Assembly: GCA_033557685.1 (NCBI GenBank)
Contig: JAWQRN010000314.1
Location: 1 to 31,571, forward strand
Direction: 5' to 3'
Source of the DNA: Sperchopsis tessellata
Taxonomy: Eukaryota > Arthropoda > Insecta > Coleoptera > Hydrophilidae
Length of the DNA stretch: 31,571 nt
Part shown: piece by piece, positions 1 to 9,642 of the stretch
How the letters are laid out: each line of letters begins with the position of its first letter
Numbering within the stretch: position 1 is the first letter of the stretch
Program-made: the position numbers and the translations under genes
Notes under the pieces: generated by a model
Databases searched by the model: none
What the model saw: only the letters and a program-made list of their open reading frames with translations
Told to the model about the DNA's origin: nothing

Positions 1-291
1 TATAATGATTCTTACCAGTACAAATATATGTGATAAAAACACTTTCTGGTATAATAAAAACAAGCAGCTCAGTTTTGCTTATGAATGAGGTATCCAATGC
101 CGTAGATAGCATTTCGCGGTACCACTGCTCATCAGTACGGCAAGGTAACTGGACCCAACCACAGACACACAGCAAAACCGACTACTATAAAATATATACA
201 ACTTACTATGAAATGTTTCATATAGCAAGAGCTATTATCTCATGAGCTGCCGATTGTTAACTACGAGAGAAGTCCTAGTGGATAACCCATG
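1..291. other. AT-rich sequence, no gene recognised
   Basis: A 71-codon open frame at 30-245 has no motif I recognise and no supporting context, so I do not call it a gene. No repeat structure was seen before the foldback element that begins near 292. Confidence 0.4.
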
Positions 292-488
292 AAAAATATT
301 AAACAATTTATTTAAAATATCTTTCTTATATATAGGATGTAAGCTTACTAGTTGAAATCGTTACATTAACGTTAAGTTGATCTTTTGTTTGTTGGGGTGA
401 TAAGCCTTAAAGTTAATGTAACAATTTGAACTAGTAGGCTTACATGTATATAGAAAGATAGTTTAAATAAATTGTTTAACATTTTAAT
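292..488. repeat. Foldback/MITE-like element with ~85-bp inverted arms
   Basis: The left arm (about 292-378) pairs with the right arm (about 403-488) around a loop of about 24 bases (379-402). Both arms contain AAACAATTTATTTAAA, the stretch ATGTAAGC(T/C)TACTAGTT and GTTACATTAAC, with a few mismatches and small gaps. Nothing is encoded inside, as expected for a non-autonomous foldback or MITE. I could not define a target-site duplication, so the superfamily is open. The outer ~37 bp of an arm recurs alone at 1684-1720. Confidence 0.85.
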
Positions 489-754
489 TCAAAACGGTTA
501 TTCATATTGCAGAACCTGGAAAAAATATTAATGCAAAAACAGTTGGCCATAAGTTAAGTTCAGTAAATAACTATTTTGTTAAAAACTGACAGTTTTAAAA
601 TCCGATAAAAAATTAGCTTTCAAAAGAAATTATTTTCTTAATATTTTGCTAGTTCTAAAGAAATTTTTATTATGTGATATACGAAAATATTTTAATTTGT
701 TACGTTACATAATAAGTAATTCATATTGTCTTCTTCTACTTCCTAAATTATACA
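489..754. other. AT-rich spacer
   Basis: No open frame, RNA gene or repeat was recognised. It separates the foldback element from the terminal-repeat-like copy at 755. Confidence 0.4.
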
Positions 755-823
755 GAGTGGTGTCTCAAAATATACCTACACCAAATTGTATATATAGAAT
801 AAAGACATAAATTAAAATATAAT
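755..823 (+). repeat. Repeat copy 1: Tc1/mariner-type terminus-like sequence
   Basis: The sequence starts GAGTGGTGTCTCAAAAT and matches 3735-3803 over about 70 bases in the same orientation, including the tail AATTAAAATATAATAT. The preceding TACA and the GTGTCTCAAAA core resemble termini of Tc1/mariner elements, which often begin CAGGGTGTCCCAAAA next to a TA target site. That assignment is inference; the repeat itself is directly visible. Confidence 0.7.
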
Positions 824-1194
824 ATTCAAAGCATAATTTATGAGTATAAATGCATTATCACATAACACATGAGTGAAAACCACCTGCACAAGCCATTCTT
901 GATGATTAAAGAATTGAGGTTACCAAAACACAACATATTGATCTTAGGCCATTAAACTCTATTATAGATATTAACCATAAAAATATAATTGTGTGATAAC
1001 TATATAAATCTCTAATTGTGTTTAACAAGAAGTGATAAAATTTCAGAGAAAACTAATTGTTGTATATATTTGTTAACAAGTTTTATTATATAATTAGTGC
1101 TATTGATAATGTATATGTAAATTTTAAAAAAAAATATATAAATATATCTACATTTATACAAGATTTTGACATTCAGTATATTCTTTTTTAAGGT
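824..1194. other. AT-rich, unassigned
   Basis: No further homology was seen beyond the repeat copy. The 3' part reads through low-complexity A/T sequence downstream of the reverse-strand Penelope-like fragment. Confidence 0.35.
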
Positions 1195-1505
1195 TTTAGT
1201 GAAATGCAATAGGTATGTATAAATGCTGTTAATACCTTCTTTATCTCTTTTTTGGGGGTTAATACCATTTTCATTGTTAATCGTATAGCACATCCCCAGG
1301 AAAAGTCTTTTATAATAATTAGTTTCTTTTGCTAAAATTAAAATATTATCATAGCCTACATTATGTTTTGAAAATTTAACATGACTGGCTAAGGTGCAAG
1401 ACTGAGGCTTAACGAAAGCAACACTTTTATGTTGTGATGTGTGTCCAATACAAAAGAGTGGACATCCAAGACATTTGTTTTGATAGATTAGGTTGCTATA
1501 GTCCA
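1195..1505 (-). pseudogene. Penelope-like element, GIY-YIG endonuclease end (remnant)
   Basis: Reading the minus strand from about 1505, the peptide shows the signature of the C-terminal GIY-YIG domain of Penelope-like retroelements. A cysteine pair (CLGC) is followed by CIGHTSQ, a variant of YIGQTS. Then come a Leu-Ala-x-His block (SCTLASH), FSKHNVGYDN, ILAKETNYYKRLFLGM and a terminal N-D-IY-YLL pattern. In these elements the domain nicks DNA for target-primed reverse transcription. The YIG tyrosine is now Cys, part of the helix after CIGHTSQ is missing, and no RT domain is readable upstream, so this is a dead 5'-truncated copy. Assignment rests on remembered family patterns. Confidence 0.6.
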
Positions 1506-1683
1506 AAATCTTGTCCTTGTTATGTTAGTGAAACAACTTTTGACAACTATTTTAGGAGTAACCTCCTCTATATATTGGATTTTTTTATAAATTACTTGAA
1601 GAACATTCACTGCAGGAGAATGGCTATTGGTGAATATATATGCAAATCAACTTGTATTGCTGGGATAACCATTTTTAATTAAA

Positions 1684-1720
1684 GTGTCAAACAATTTATT
1701 TTAACTTACTTTCTTATATA
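1684..1720 (+). repeat. Solo arm of the 292-488 foldback
   Basis: About 37 bases containing AAACAATTTATTTTAA and CTTTCTTATATA match the outer part of the foldback arm at about 294-333. The match stops at the TA microsatellite that follows, and a convincing partner arm is not visible on the other side. Confidence 0.55.
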
Positions 1721-1729
1721 TATATATAA

Positions 1730-1783
<54 letters not shown>
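1714..1783. repeat. (TA)n microsatellite
   Basis: About 70 bases of almost pure TA dinucleotide, interrupted once by AAATAAA. It sits directly after the solo foldback arm. Confidence 0.95.
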
Positions 1784-1784
<1 letters not shown>

Positions 1785-1929
1785 TTACTGCTTGATATTG
1801 TTAAAAGAACCGTTGTCTCAATAAATGCGCTTACCAGTTAATTATAGCGGTTCAAAGTTTTTCGTGCATATTTTTCCCAACGTTATAGTATGATCGCCAT
1901 AAGCCATATTGGTGGGATGAGGAGTATCA

Positions 1930-3650
1930 AATAGAGAAAAAACGAAAATTATACTAAAAAAAGCTAAACGATAAACTTGCATATAAACAAGTACAAGCAA
2001 GGATACGAAAAATGATAACTACAAAAAAGAATGAAAGATGGGAGAGAACATGCTCTAGACTCAACACATACCTAGGAGGTAGAAAAAGCACAGAAAGTTG
2101 GAGAATACTCAAGAACATGAGACGGAAAAGAAAAAAGATATAATTTCTCCAGTAACAGACCAAACATGGAACCAATATATCGAGAAAATTTTAACAGAGG
2201 ATAGAAAAGAATTCCATATCACAGATAACAGTAACACAAATATAACCACGTAAAGATCACCAATAAGAATAACTGTATCAGAAGTTAAAAAATCAGTTAC
2301 CGCGATAAAAAAAGGAAGGGGGGCGGGACCGGGAAATATTCCTGGAGGAACCAAAGGAATGGAAGCTTTCATATATATCGATAATCCACAAAAAGGGGAA
2401 AACAATGAATGCAATAATTAAAGAGGAGTATCGGTAACTAATACTATCAGCAGAATATATGGAAGAATACTTAAAAACATGATCGAAGACGAATATAATG
2501 CAATGGAGGCAGAAGAACAAACCGGTTTCAGAGCAAGGAGATCCACCATTGACCAGCTATTTACATTAACCCAAATCATATAAATGAAAATAGCATATAA
2601 CCAGGAAGTACATTTGCTATTTGTGGATCTTAAAAACGCATATAACAGCACCCCTCTAGTAAAATGGGAAGCTTTACAACATACTAACATAAATGCTGAA
2701 ATAATAAAAGCAATAAAATTTCTATATAATAATGCAAGAGAACAAATAACACGACAAAACAACCGGGTTTACAGTAACAAACAAGGGTGCAGTATATCGC
2801 CAACACTGTTTAAAATATATTTAGAAAGCGCATTAACAAGATGGAAAAGAAAATGCCAAACAATGGGCATACCTATGGATAATACATCAACACTCTACAC
2901 CTTGTGCATTTGCTGACGATCAAGTTGTGATTGCACAGAATATGGATGATATTGAATATATGACACGCAAACTAATTGAAGAGTATGACAAATGGGGCCT
3001 AGAGGTTAACATATGGATAACCGAATACATGCGTATAGGAGGAAAACAACAATATCTGCATATCTCCAATAAGCAAAACATCAATTATTGCAGTTCATAT
3101 AAATGCCTGGGCGTAAAAATATCGAAAGAGGAAATACTTGACGAAGCAATGGACGAGAGAAATCTACAAGGTAGGAAAGCTGTATCCATGCTAAACAGCA
3201 TATTATGGGATAAAAACGTGACAAAGAAAACAAATGCAGAATATATAACTCAATAATTAGAAGCATAATAATCTATAGTAGTGAAGTGTGGACTATAAAA
3301 GATAAAACAGAAAAAAACACTAAAAGCCATAGAAATGGACTATTGGAGAAGAACAGCTGGAAAATCTAGATTAGAAAGGATTACAAATGAAGACATAAGG
3401 GATATAATGTAAGTAAAACATGACATTGTAGATGTACATGTACATGTACAGAGAATGGATCAAGGTCGTCTACCGAAGAAAGTACTACAATGGACACTAC
3501 AAAGAAGAAGAAGGAGAAGAAGACCACGGAGAACTTTGAGAGAAGGCATTGACGGAGAGATCCGGAGGAGAGGACTGGAGGAAGAGATCCAGAGAAACAG
3601 GGACGAGTTGCGATTGGGAATCGGAAGACGGATAACGTTATAACCCTGAT
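1930..3650 (+). pseudogene. Non-LTR retrotransposon (LINE): linker, RT and C-terminus, degenerate
   Basis: Frame-broken reading gives the second half of an endonuclease-RT LINE protein. RT boxes in order: KKGRGAGPGNIP (about 2310-2345), ISRIYGRILKNMIEDEYNAM, EEQTGFRARRST (about 2510-2550), VHLLFVDLKNAYNS (2611-2652), QGCSISPTLFKIYLE (2783-2827), and the catalytic FADDQVV at 2909-2929. Then follow EYMTRKLIEEYDKWGL and CLGVKISKEE, and a basic C-terminus with MDQGRLPKKVLQW and RRGLEEE ending near 3643. The FADD box is intact but in a different frame from the RT upstream (shift near 2907); an in-frame stop lies at about 2581. The element was an autonomous retrotransposon of RTE/CR1-like style; I do not fix the clade. 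The endonuclease half is absent (5' truncation). Confidence 0.9.

Positions 3651-3652
<2 letters not shown>

Positions 3653-3690
<38 letters not shown>
3653..3690. repeat. (AT)n tract at LINE 3' end
   Basis: About 38 bases of AT dinucleotide begin about ten bases after the apparent stop codon of the LINE. Simple-repeat tails are known at the 3' ends of some non-LTR families, so this may be the element's own tail, possibly expanded later. Confidence 0.85.
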
Positions 3691-3696
<6 letters not shown>

Positions 3697-3734
3697 ACGG
3701 ACAATAACTCTTAAATATCCATGAATTAAATTAC

Positions 3735-3803
3735 GAGTGGTGTCTCAAAATGTACCTATACCAATTTGTATATGTATAATAAAAACACAAATTAAAATAT
3801 AAT
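3735..3803 (+). repeat. Repeat copy 2: Tc1/mariner-type terminus-like sequence
   Basis: Direct repeat of 755-823 in the same orientation, about 2.98 kb away, with scattered substitutions. It starts just beyond the LINE and its TA tract. No inverted partner (GAGACACCAC) was seen anywhere in the window, so both copies look like orphan left ends. Confidence 0.7.
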
Positions 3804-5479
3804 ATGAAATATTTAATAGCTGGGTATGACAGCATGCAGGTCGAATAGAGAGCGGTAAATAAGTAGAAAATCAAATGTCAGGTCGGTGATTAGATGTGTG
3901 ACTTATACATATGTTTTTTTCTGTCTTTCTTTCACCCCTCAACAATATTATTTGTTTTACACATTTGAATGGCTAATTCTAAGGTTGAAAATGAAAAATA
4001 TTGCTATGGAAATTGGAGGTGGGGTAAGAGCAGATGATTACTTGTGAAACCTTTAGATACTATTGGTATCGCTAATAGCTCAACAATACATTTTCTTATA
4101 GTGTAAAAGTGGTAATTTATTGAATTAATTGTATGAAATAAAACCAAGCTTATATAAAGAAAACCTTCATTCATAAATATCATTATCGTTTTTGTAAGAT
4201 ATTTGTCTATTTTCTGCAATATTTTCCATCTAAATCTAATTTTCTATTAGATTTAATTGTCAAGAATACCTACTTATCTATTTTTGGAAATTGTTTAGCA
4301 AATCATATAGCACTAATCTAGGAAACTGTTGAAATGAAGAGAGGAAGATCAGTTTTCGTGGGTCCTCTAGTAAACACTCCGTTTCGACCGACTTATAGTT
4401 TATTTTCCCACAAGTAATAATTTAAACTTGTGTAACCGTATATTCATAAAACATAAACGAAGTTTTAATATTCTTTCATTAAAATATCAAAGAAACTCCC
4501 ATTTATATTTCTTAGCAATCTATTAATTTTTAGTAGCTCATCTAATTACTTAGAATTATGAAAATTTGCATTGTGGTTTAATATGTTACTTTACATAAAT
4601 CAAGGCAGTATAGATATTCTGACTAGTGAAATCAGAATAGAAATATTTTTACATATGTAAAATACTGTAATTTAACAAAAGAGACCCCATAAATTATCAG
4701 CTAGCTTGCGTGGGCTGTTCTACAATAGAATGCGTATTGATTAGCAAATTGTTTGTTGATAAATATTAATAAATTGCACCGCCCCAGACACCTTATGCAA
4801 ATGTCTTTCTCAGCTTCAACTGAGAGAGCAATAGAGATGCTAATATCTCAATCCTATCTACGACCGACTTTACAAGTTGTACAGTACATCGCATTGGTCG
4901 GATGATAAACCTACGTTGGTTGTGCCCGGAGAAATGTCTTAATATAGTTAGGTGAAACTACTGGAGCTGTTCAGGGCCGGTGAAAGTTCAGTCAGGGAGA
5001 TCAGGGCTCTTCTTCTTTCAAGAACCAGTACTAATCCAATGTCACGTTAATTAAACTTGTAGAACAGTTTATAAAATTTCGAATGGCGCCTCTTGATTTT
5101 ATTGATGATACGACCTCATTCCTTACATACGATTTCGGTGATTTACAATGCTTGATTTAATGAACCTAACGATAGATCCGATTTCACTTGGGTACAAGAT
5201 ATAATTCTTTCATCTATGCTGTGGTCGATTTATGTTATTGTGGTCGATTTGCCTCTATTAAGCTACATATAGATTTGCGCATTTTTGTCTTCAAAATTTT
5301 CTCAATGATTTGGCTCATTTTTCGTGGGAAAAACTTAATTTTGATAAACGGTTTAAATCTTGTATAAAATAATTTCAGATTATATTTCGTTGAGATTTAA
5401 TTGTCAAATTATTTTGCCTTGTGATCAATATTATAATTCTTCTCTTCTGGATGATGTGTTTTCTAAACTTTTGGATTTA
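3804..5479. other. Long unassigned AT-rich stretch
   Basis: No gene, RNA gene or transposase motif was recognised. A short open segment near 5080-5160 (reading RMAPLDFIDDTTSFLTYDF) may be coding-derived, but I cannot assign it. The 12-mer TGTGGTCGATTT occurs twice in tandem around 5220-5250. Confidence 0.35.
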
Positions 5480-6165
5480 GTAGCTCTCTCGGCGGTCACT
5501 GCCTATCCCAAGGTCGAATAACTGAAAAGGGTTGATCGGGAGGCTAACAACTTACCCTCGTAAAAGAAAACCTGTTATGAAAACTACAAATATGCCTCGG
5601 AATCGGATGGTCTTTACTGGAAAACAACTAACGCAACGGACAAGGAATATGAATTTCAGAACGTGGAATGTCATAAGCTGGGACAGAGCGGGAGTTTCGA
5701 CATAAGCAGTAAAACAACTAGAAAAGGTAGGAATGGACATTACGGCAATACAAGAACTAATATGGTTAAACAGCGGAAACACCAAGTTTAGCAGGTCAAT
5801 CATTTTCTACAGTGGCAGCTGGAATGGAAAACACGACCTTGAAACCGGCTTCTTGTTCAGGGAAGAATTATTAAACAACTTATCGAACCTATTAGTGAAA
5901 ACTGTGCTACATCAGACTTAAGGGGCAGTGGTAAAACAACTAAATTCTGTCAGCACACTCACCAACAGAAGACACAAAATATTTCAATTAATAACAGTCA
6001 AAGACTCATATAAATAGCAACTGCCAACAATATGCTTATAAAGTCCACTGTGTTTCTGCACAAAGACATCCATAAACAGATCTGGGTTTTCAACGACAGA
6101 GTCACCCGGAATCAAATCGACCATATTGTGGTCGACGCTGGGACGTGCGAAGTGTTAGGAGAATA
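5480..6165 (+). pseudogene. RTE-type LINE endonuclease domain (remnant)
   Basis: The apurinic-type endonuclease domain of an RTE-like non-LTR element, which nicks the target site. Visible boxes: MNFRTWNV at 5650-5673, ITAIQELIW at 5737-5763 (the conserved Glu of the QE box), FYSGSWNG at 5804-5827, then HKDIHKQIW at 6060-6086 and the diagnostic RNQIDHIVVDA near 6107-6140. Stops and frameshifts interrupt it. The usual terminal SDHYLV box is absent, because sequence changes near 6165 into a Gag-like coding stretch, and no RT of this element follows. The leader at 5480-5640 resembles 5' sequence of the same family (weak). Confidence 0.8.
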
Positions 6166-6179
6166 CAGTCTATTCGAAA

Positions 6180-7150
6180 GAAAAGACCGAGGAAGTTGAG
6201 AAAATCTCTAAATTAGTTCACAAAAGTGTAACCATTAGAACTAAATTTGAAACAGCTATGGAATATCTTCACAAAGAAAAAACAGAATTGGAGGCGAAAC
6301 ATTTGAGGAAAATTGTTATAGTTGACAACAAACGTAGAGATTTCCATGTCGTAAAGGACAGACTAGAGCCTACTGTGACCAGAAGAACCTCAGTTCTTTC
6401 TGTGGGACACAAATCAGTGGACGTGTATAAATGAGTCATACAATTCTCGGGCAATGGGACAGGGCACGGTGTTTTAGAATTATTAGAGTGATTAGAAGAG
6501 CTACGGGTAGCTCTAAATAATACATTGGAAGAAATATTCACGCCCGCATTTTATTTTTATGAAGGCCCCGCTCTATTATTGTATCGCGATGTCAGAATGC
6601 ATATCTTCGATTGGAATACTTTAACTTCAGCACTGAAGCGAGACTTTTTACCCTCTACCTATGAACTTGACATATGGGCTGATATAAGAAGTCGCAAACA
6701 AGCGTCCACAAAGCGAACACATTTATTCGTCGCTTTTATGAATCAGCTGTTTCGAAAAATGTCCACTACAGTTACCGAGAAAAATAAATTGTGCGATTAG
6801 GACTTAGACCTGATTATACTAGAAAGCTAGTACTACAGGAAATCACATATGTTAATCAACTCCTAACATTGTGTAGAAAACTGAATCATGCTGTAGACTT
6901 TATTGAAGCATCAACTTCCCATATAGAGTGTACAAAACTATCAGAAAAAGTGACAAAATTGTTTAACGCAGAGGCTAAGAAGGAAGTTCCGGTGAAAGTA
7001 AAGAGATCACCATCTAGAATACCTGATACTAGACGTCCTTTGAAATGCTGGATGTGCGGACGGTTAGGATATGTGTTTGGAGAATATAGATCTGTATTCC
7101 GGGACCAATTTTGTTTTTAGTGCGGAAAAAGGAGTGTTACCTCCCCACAA
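6180..7150 (+). pseudogene. Ty3/gypsy-type Gag remnant with zinc-knuckle region
   Basis: A charged N-terminal segment rich in Glu/Lys (6180-6310) is followed by LEELRVALNNTLEEIF (6495-6540), then EGPALLLYRDV, FDWNTLTSALKRDFLPSTYE and DIWADIRSRKQ. After a frameshift near 6795 come LRPDYTRKLVLQEI and LCRKLNHAVDFIEA. This is the capsid-like Gag of an insect LTR retrotransposon. The C-terminal region has CWMCGRLGYVFGEY (about 7048-7089), a CCHC-type knuckle in which the His and last Cys positions are now Tyr. A second Cys-rich block follows after a stop (CGKRSVTSPQCKC). The changes would disable RNA binding. Confidence 0.88.
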
Positions 7151-7489
7151 TGTAAATGCAACACAAAAATTAACTTACCGTGGGAGATTCCATGATCGGT
7201 CTACCTACTGGATAAACAATAAAGGTCAAAATAGATATAAACGAAGAGATAATAACAATTTTGGTGTAAATAAAACCTATAGAAGGCAGAAAATCATGCC
7301 CGTTCTAAGTAAAGTATGGATTAAGCAGCATATATCACAAAAATGGTGTTAGTACGATTAGTAGAGTTAATGAAAGGGATGTAGTTAGTAAATTTAGTAA
7401 TATTAGGGTTGTTAAATCTGAGAATTATAGTGATGAACATAATATCAATTTGCAAGTAGAGACTATTTTAGTAAATTTAAGGAAGGCAA

Positions 7490-7884
7490 AAAAATAGTAG
7501 GTTTAGTGGACCAATGTATTAATTTTGGGGAAATTAGGAGACACATTACTTAATATTAAAGCACATAAGGTGAATCGGTCTACGTGCGAAGCCGTATATA
7601 CAGCAGATGGCACCAGAGTACAAGTACGTGGACATGTACTGCTACCAATCCAATTAAATGGCAAGGAATCTTCCATAAAGGTCCTTCTGGTATCTGTATT
7701 GAATTGCCACCTTATTATCGGGGCTGACATTTTATCACTCCATCCAGATGTCTCTCGAATGGCAATAAACTTTTCCATGGTTAGTCTAATTCCTCATACG
7801 GTATATAATGTCGACAAGTTCGATATACCTAAAACAAAACAAAAAAAAACAAAAATACTAGAATTAATGCACGTATTAAACTGA
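7490..7884 (+). pseudogene. Ty3/gypsy retropepsin remnant
   Basis: Aspartic protease of the same element; it would mature Gag-Pol. The open frame from about 7525 shows KLGDTLLNIKAHK, VYTADGTRVQVRGH, LPIQLNGKESSIKVLLV and the C-terminal LIIGADIL, equivalent to the G-(R/A)-(D/N) box of retropepsins. The catalytic D(T/S)GA box, expected at about 7505-7525, is broken: LVD is visible, followed by an apparent small deletion and frame change. It cannot be active. Confidence 0.85.
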
Positions 7885-7964
7885 ACACACACCAACAGAA
7901 TAAAATGGAGGAAATAGCAAGTAACTTTAAGGAAATAAGTGGAGGAAAATTAGGAAGAAGAAAT

Positions 7965-8785
7965 TTAATATAACATAATATAATTATCACCTGCAAAGAG
8001 CCCATCAAGCAAAGGCATTATCCTTTGTCATCTTTTGTACGGAGACAAATGTATAACGAACTTGACAGGATGATTACAATGGATATAGTAGAACCTCCTA
8101 CCTCGCATTGGTCCAGCTCTGTGTTGTTCGTGAAGAAGAAAAATTGTAAACATCGTTTTTTTTCGATGGACGCAACTAAATAGCGTCACAAAAAAGATGC
8201 ATATCCATTACTATTTATAGACAGTATTTTAAGTGATTTTAGAGAAACTCATTATATTTCGAGCATAGATTTAGCGAGTGTCTTTTGGCAAATACCAGTA
8301 GAAAAAAGTTCTAGAGAGAAACTGGCTTTTACTGTGCCCGGACGAGGCTTATTTCAGTTTTGGACTTTGTAATAGTGCTGCAACTTAGTAGCGATTAATG
8401 CTATATTCTCTGCATAATATGGACAAAATATATTCATCTATTTAGATAATTTAATTATTATCTCAAAAACCTTTCAGGAACATGTACAGATGTTACAGGT
8501 TGTACATAAGAAGCTTCGGTATGCAGCTACGGATGTTAATTTAGAGAAGTGTGAATTCTGTAGGGGTCAGTTAAATTATTTGGGGTACGTTGTTAACGCT
8601 ACCAGACTTATGACTTCACCAGATAAGATTGCTGCTATGGTAGGCTACCCAGCTTCTACTACAGTTACGAAAATGAAGAGATTTACTGGAATGTGCAGGT
8701 GGTATCGTAGGTTTATTGAGGGATTTTCGGGAATTATCGCACCGCTTATCATTAATGTATGGAAAGAAGAAGACAAATAAATTAA
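7965..8785 (+). pseudogene. Ty3/gypsy reverse transcriptase remnant
   Basis: RT of the same element. EPPTSHWSSSVLFVKKKN (about 8092-8145) marks the fingers. SIDLAS at 8262-8279 carries the first catalytic Asp. LCNSAAT lies near 8366. The active-site box is YLDN at 8439-8450, so the second Asp of YLDD is Asn. EKCEFCRGQLNYLGYVV (8548-8598), SPDKIAAM, FTGMCRWYRRFIEGFSG and IAPL complete the thumb and connection. Several stops and frameshifts are present. Confidence 0.92.
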
Positions 8786-9190
8786 TTTGGACTTCGGAGA
8801 CGGAAGAATCTTTTGTGCATATAAAATGGAACCTAATTTCTGGACCTGTCCTGGAGTCTCCAGATTTTGGTAAACCGTTTAGTATATATAGTAATGCAAG
8901 CGATTATGGTGTAGGTGGTGTAATAACTTAGATGGGTGAAAATAACTAGGGACACGTAATAGCATACGCAAGCCGGACATTAAACAAGGCAAAGACAAAT
9001 TATACCACCACTGAAAAGGAATATTTAACATTAATATACACCCATGGAAAGTTTAGGGCATATGTTTACGGAACGCATGTTATATCTTTTACTGATCACA
9101 GTGGCTACGATGTCTTCCAAATCCCACTGGCAGGCTTGCTTGCATAATATCGTACCAGATGCTTTGTCTCGAGGACCATTAAATATTATT
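8785..9190 (+). pseudogene. Ty3/gypsy RNase H remnant and truncated 3' end
   Basis: WTSETEESFVHIKWNL, GPVLESPDFGKPFSIYSN and ASDYGVGGVIT identify the Ty3-type RNase H. The first catalytic residue of the DAS motif is Asn (NAS, codon 8893-8895). YASRTLNKAKTNYTTTEKE (about 8966-9020) and FTDHSG follow. Then there is a deletion, after which IVPDALSRGP (9151-9182), the usual end of RNase H, appears. No integrase zinc finger or DDE core follows, and no LTR is seen on either side. Confidence 0.88.
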
Positions 9191-9371
9191 GTATTGATAA
9201 AAAGGGGCCATCACAGTATGAGCATGAAACCAGAATCAAATAAACCTTTCAATACAAGGTCATGACGTATGCTTTCGTAGGCCAGAATAATATTACAGTT
9301 TACACTTATAATTTGAAAAGCGCACTTCCGTTAGAGCTTAAAGTTCATAATTAAGTTCCATCCATCTTGAT

Positions 9372-9435
9372 AAAAGATCGATTTTTCTATCGATCTTTTT
9401 CGATCTAGTTTTAGGATTGAAAATCGATCCTAAAA
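9372..9435. repeat. Two tandem perfect hairpins with GATCGAT core
   Basis: AAAAGATCGAT (9372-9382) and ATCGATCTTTT (9389-9399) form an 11-bp perfect stem with a 6-base loop. Immediately after, TTTTAGGAT (9409-9417) pairs with ATCCTAAAA (9427-9435), with a 9-base loop that itself contains ATCG. They lie between the Ty3 remnant and the hAT end and may be interior sequence of that hAT element. Confidence 0.9.
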
Positions 9436-9439
9436 TGCG

Positions 9440-9634
9440 AATTCGACCAAGATCTACTGGCTGTATGTATATAGCACGGAGCAGCGCAATTTGACACTTC
9501 AAACTAGTTCGTGAGAATGAACGGAATTATCAATTTCGTTCAAATGAACGAACGACTCTGAACGATACACCTTAAAGAGCTGAGTCAAATGAACTGACAC
9601 ACTAAATATAAGTGAGCGGCCCATCACTACTCTG
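9440..9634 (+). mobile_element. Terminal fragment of a hAT-type transposon
   Basis: The right edge reads GAGCGGCCCATCACTACTCTG (9614-9634). On the other strand this starts CAGAGTAGTGATGGGC, the form of many hAT terminal inverted repeats. Inside are repeated GAACGA/TCGTTC words (9510-9565), typical of hAT subterminal repeats. The next eight bases (TAGTATCT, 9635-9642) could be one copy of the 8-bp target duplication, but I do not find the matching left end. No transposase is present. Confidence 0.65.
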
Positions 9635-9642
9635 TAGTATCT

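Noticed and set aside
30..245. 71-codon open frame as a gene
   Set aside because: No motif, no flanking signals, and AT-rich random frames of this length are common here.
2109..2762. Several overlapping minus-strand frames of 75-114 codons
   Set aside because: Antisense shadows of the plus-strand LINE RT, whose motifs are unmistakable.
3381..3704. 107-codon minus-strand frame with YIYIYIYI
   Set aside because: Translation of the AT microsatellite and the antisense of the LINE C-terminus.
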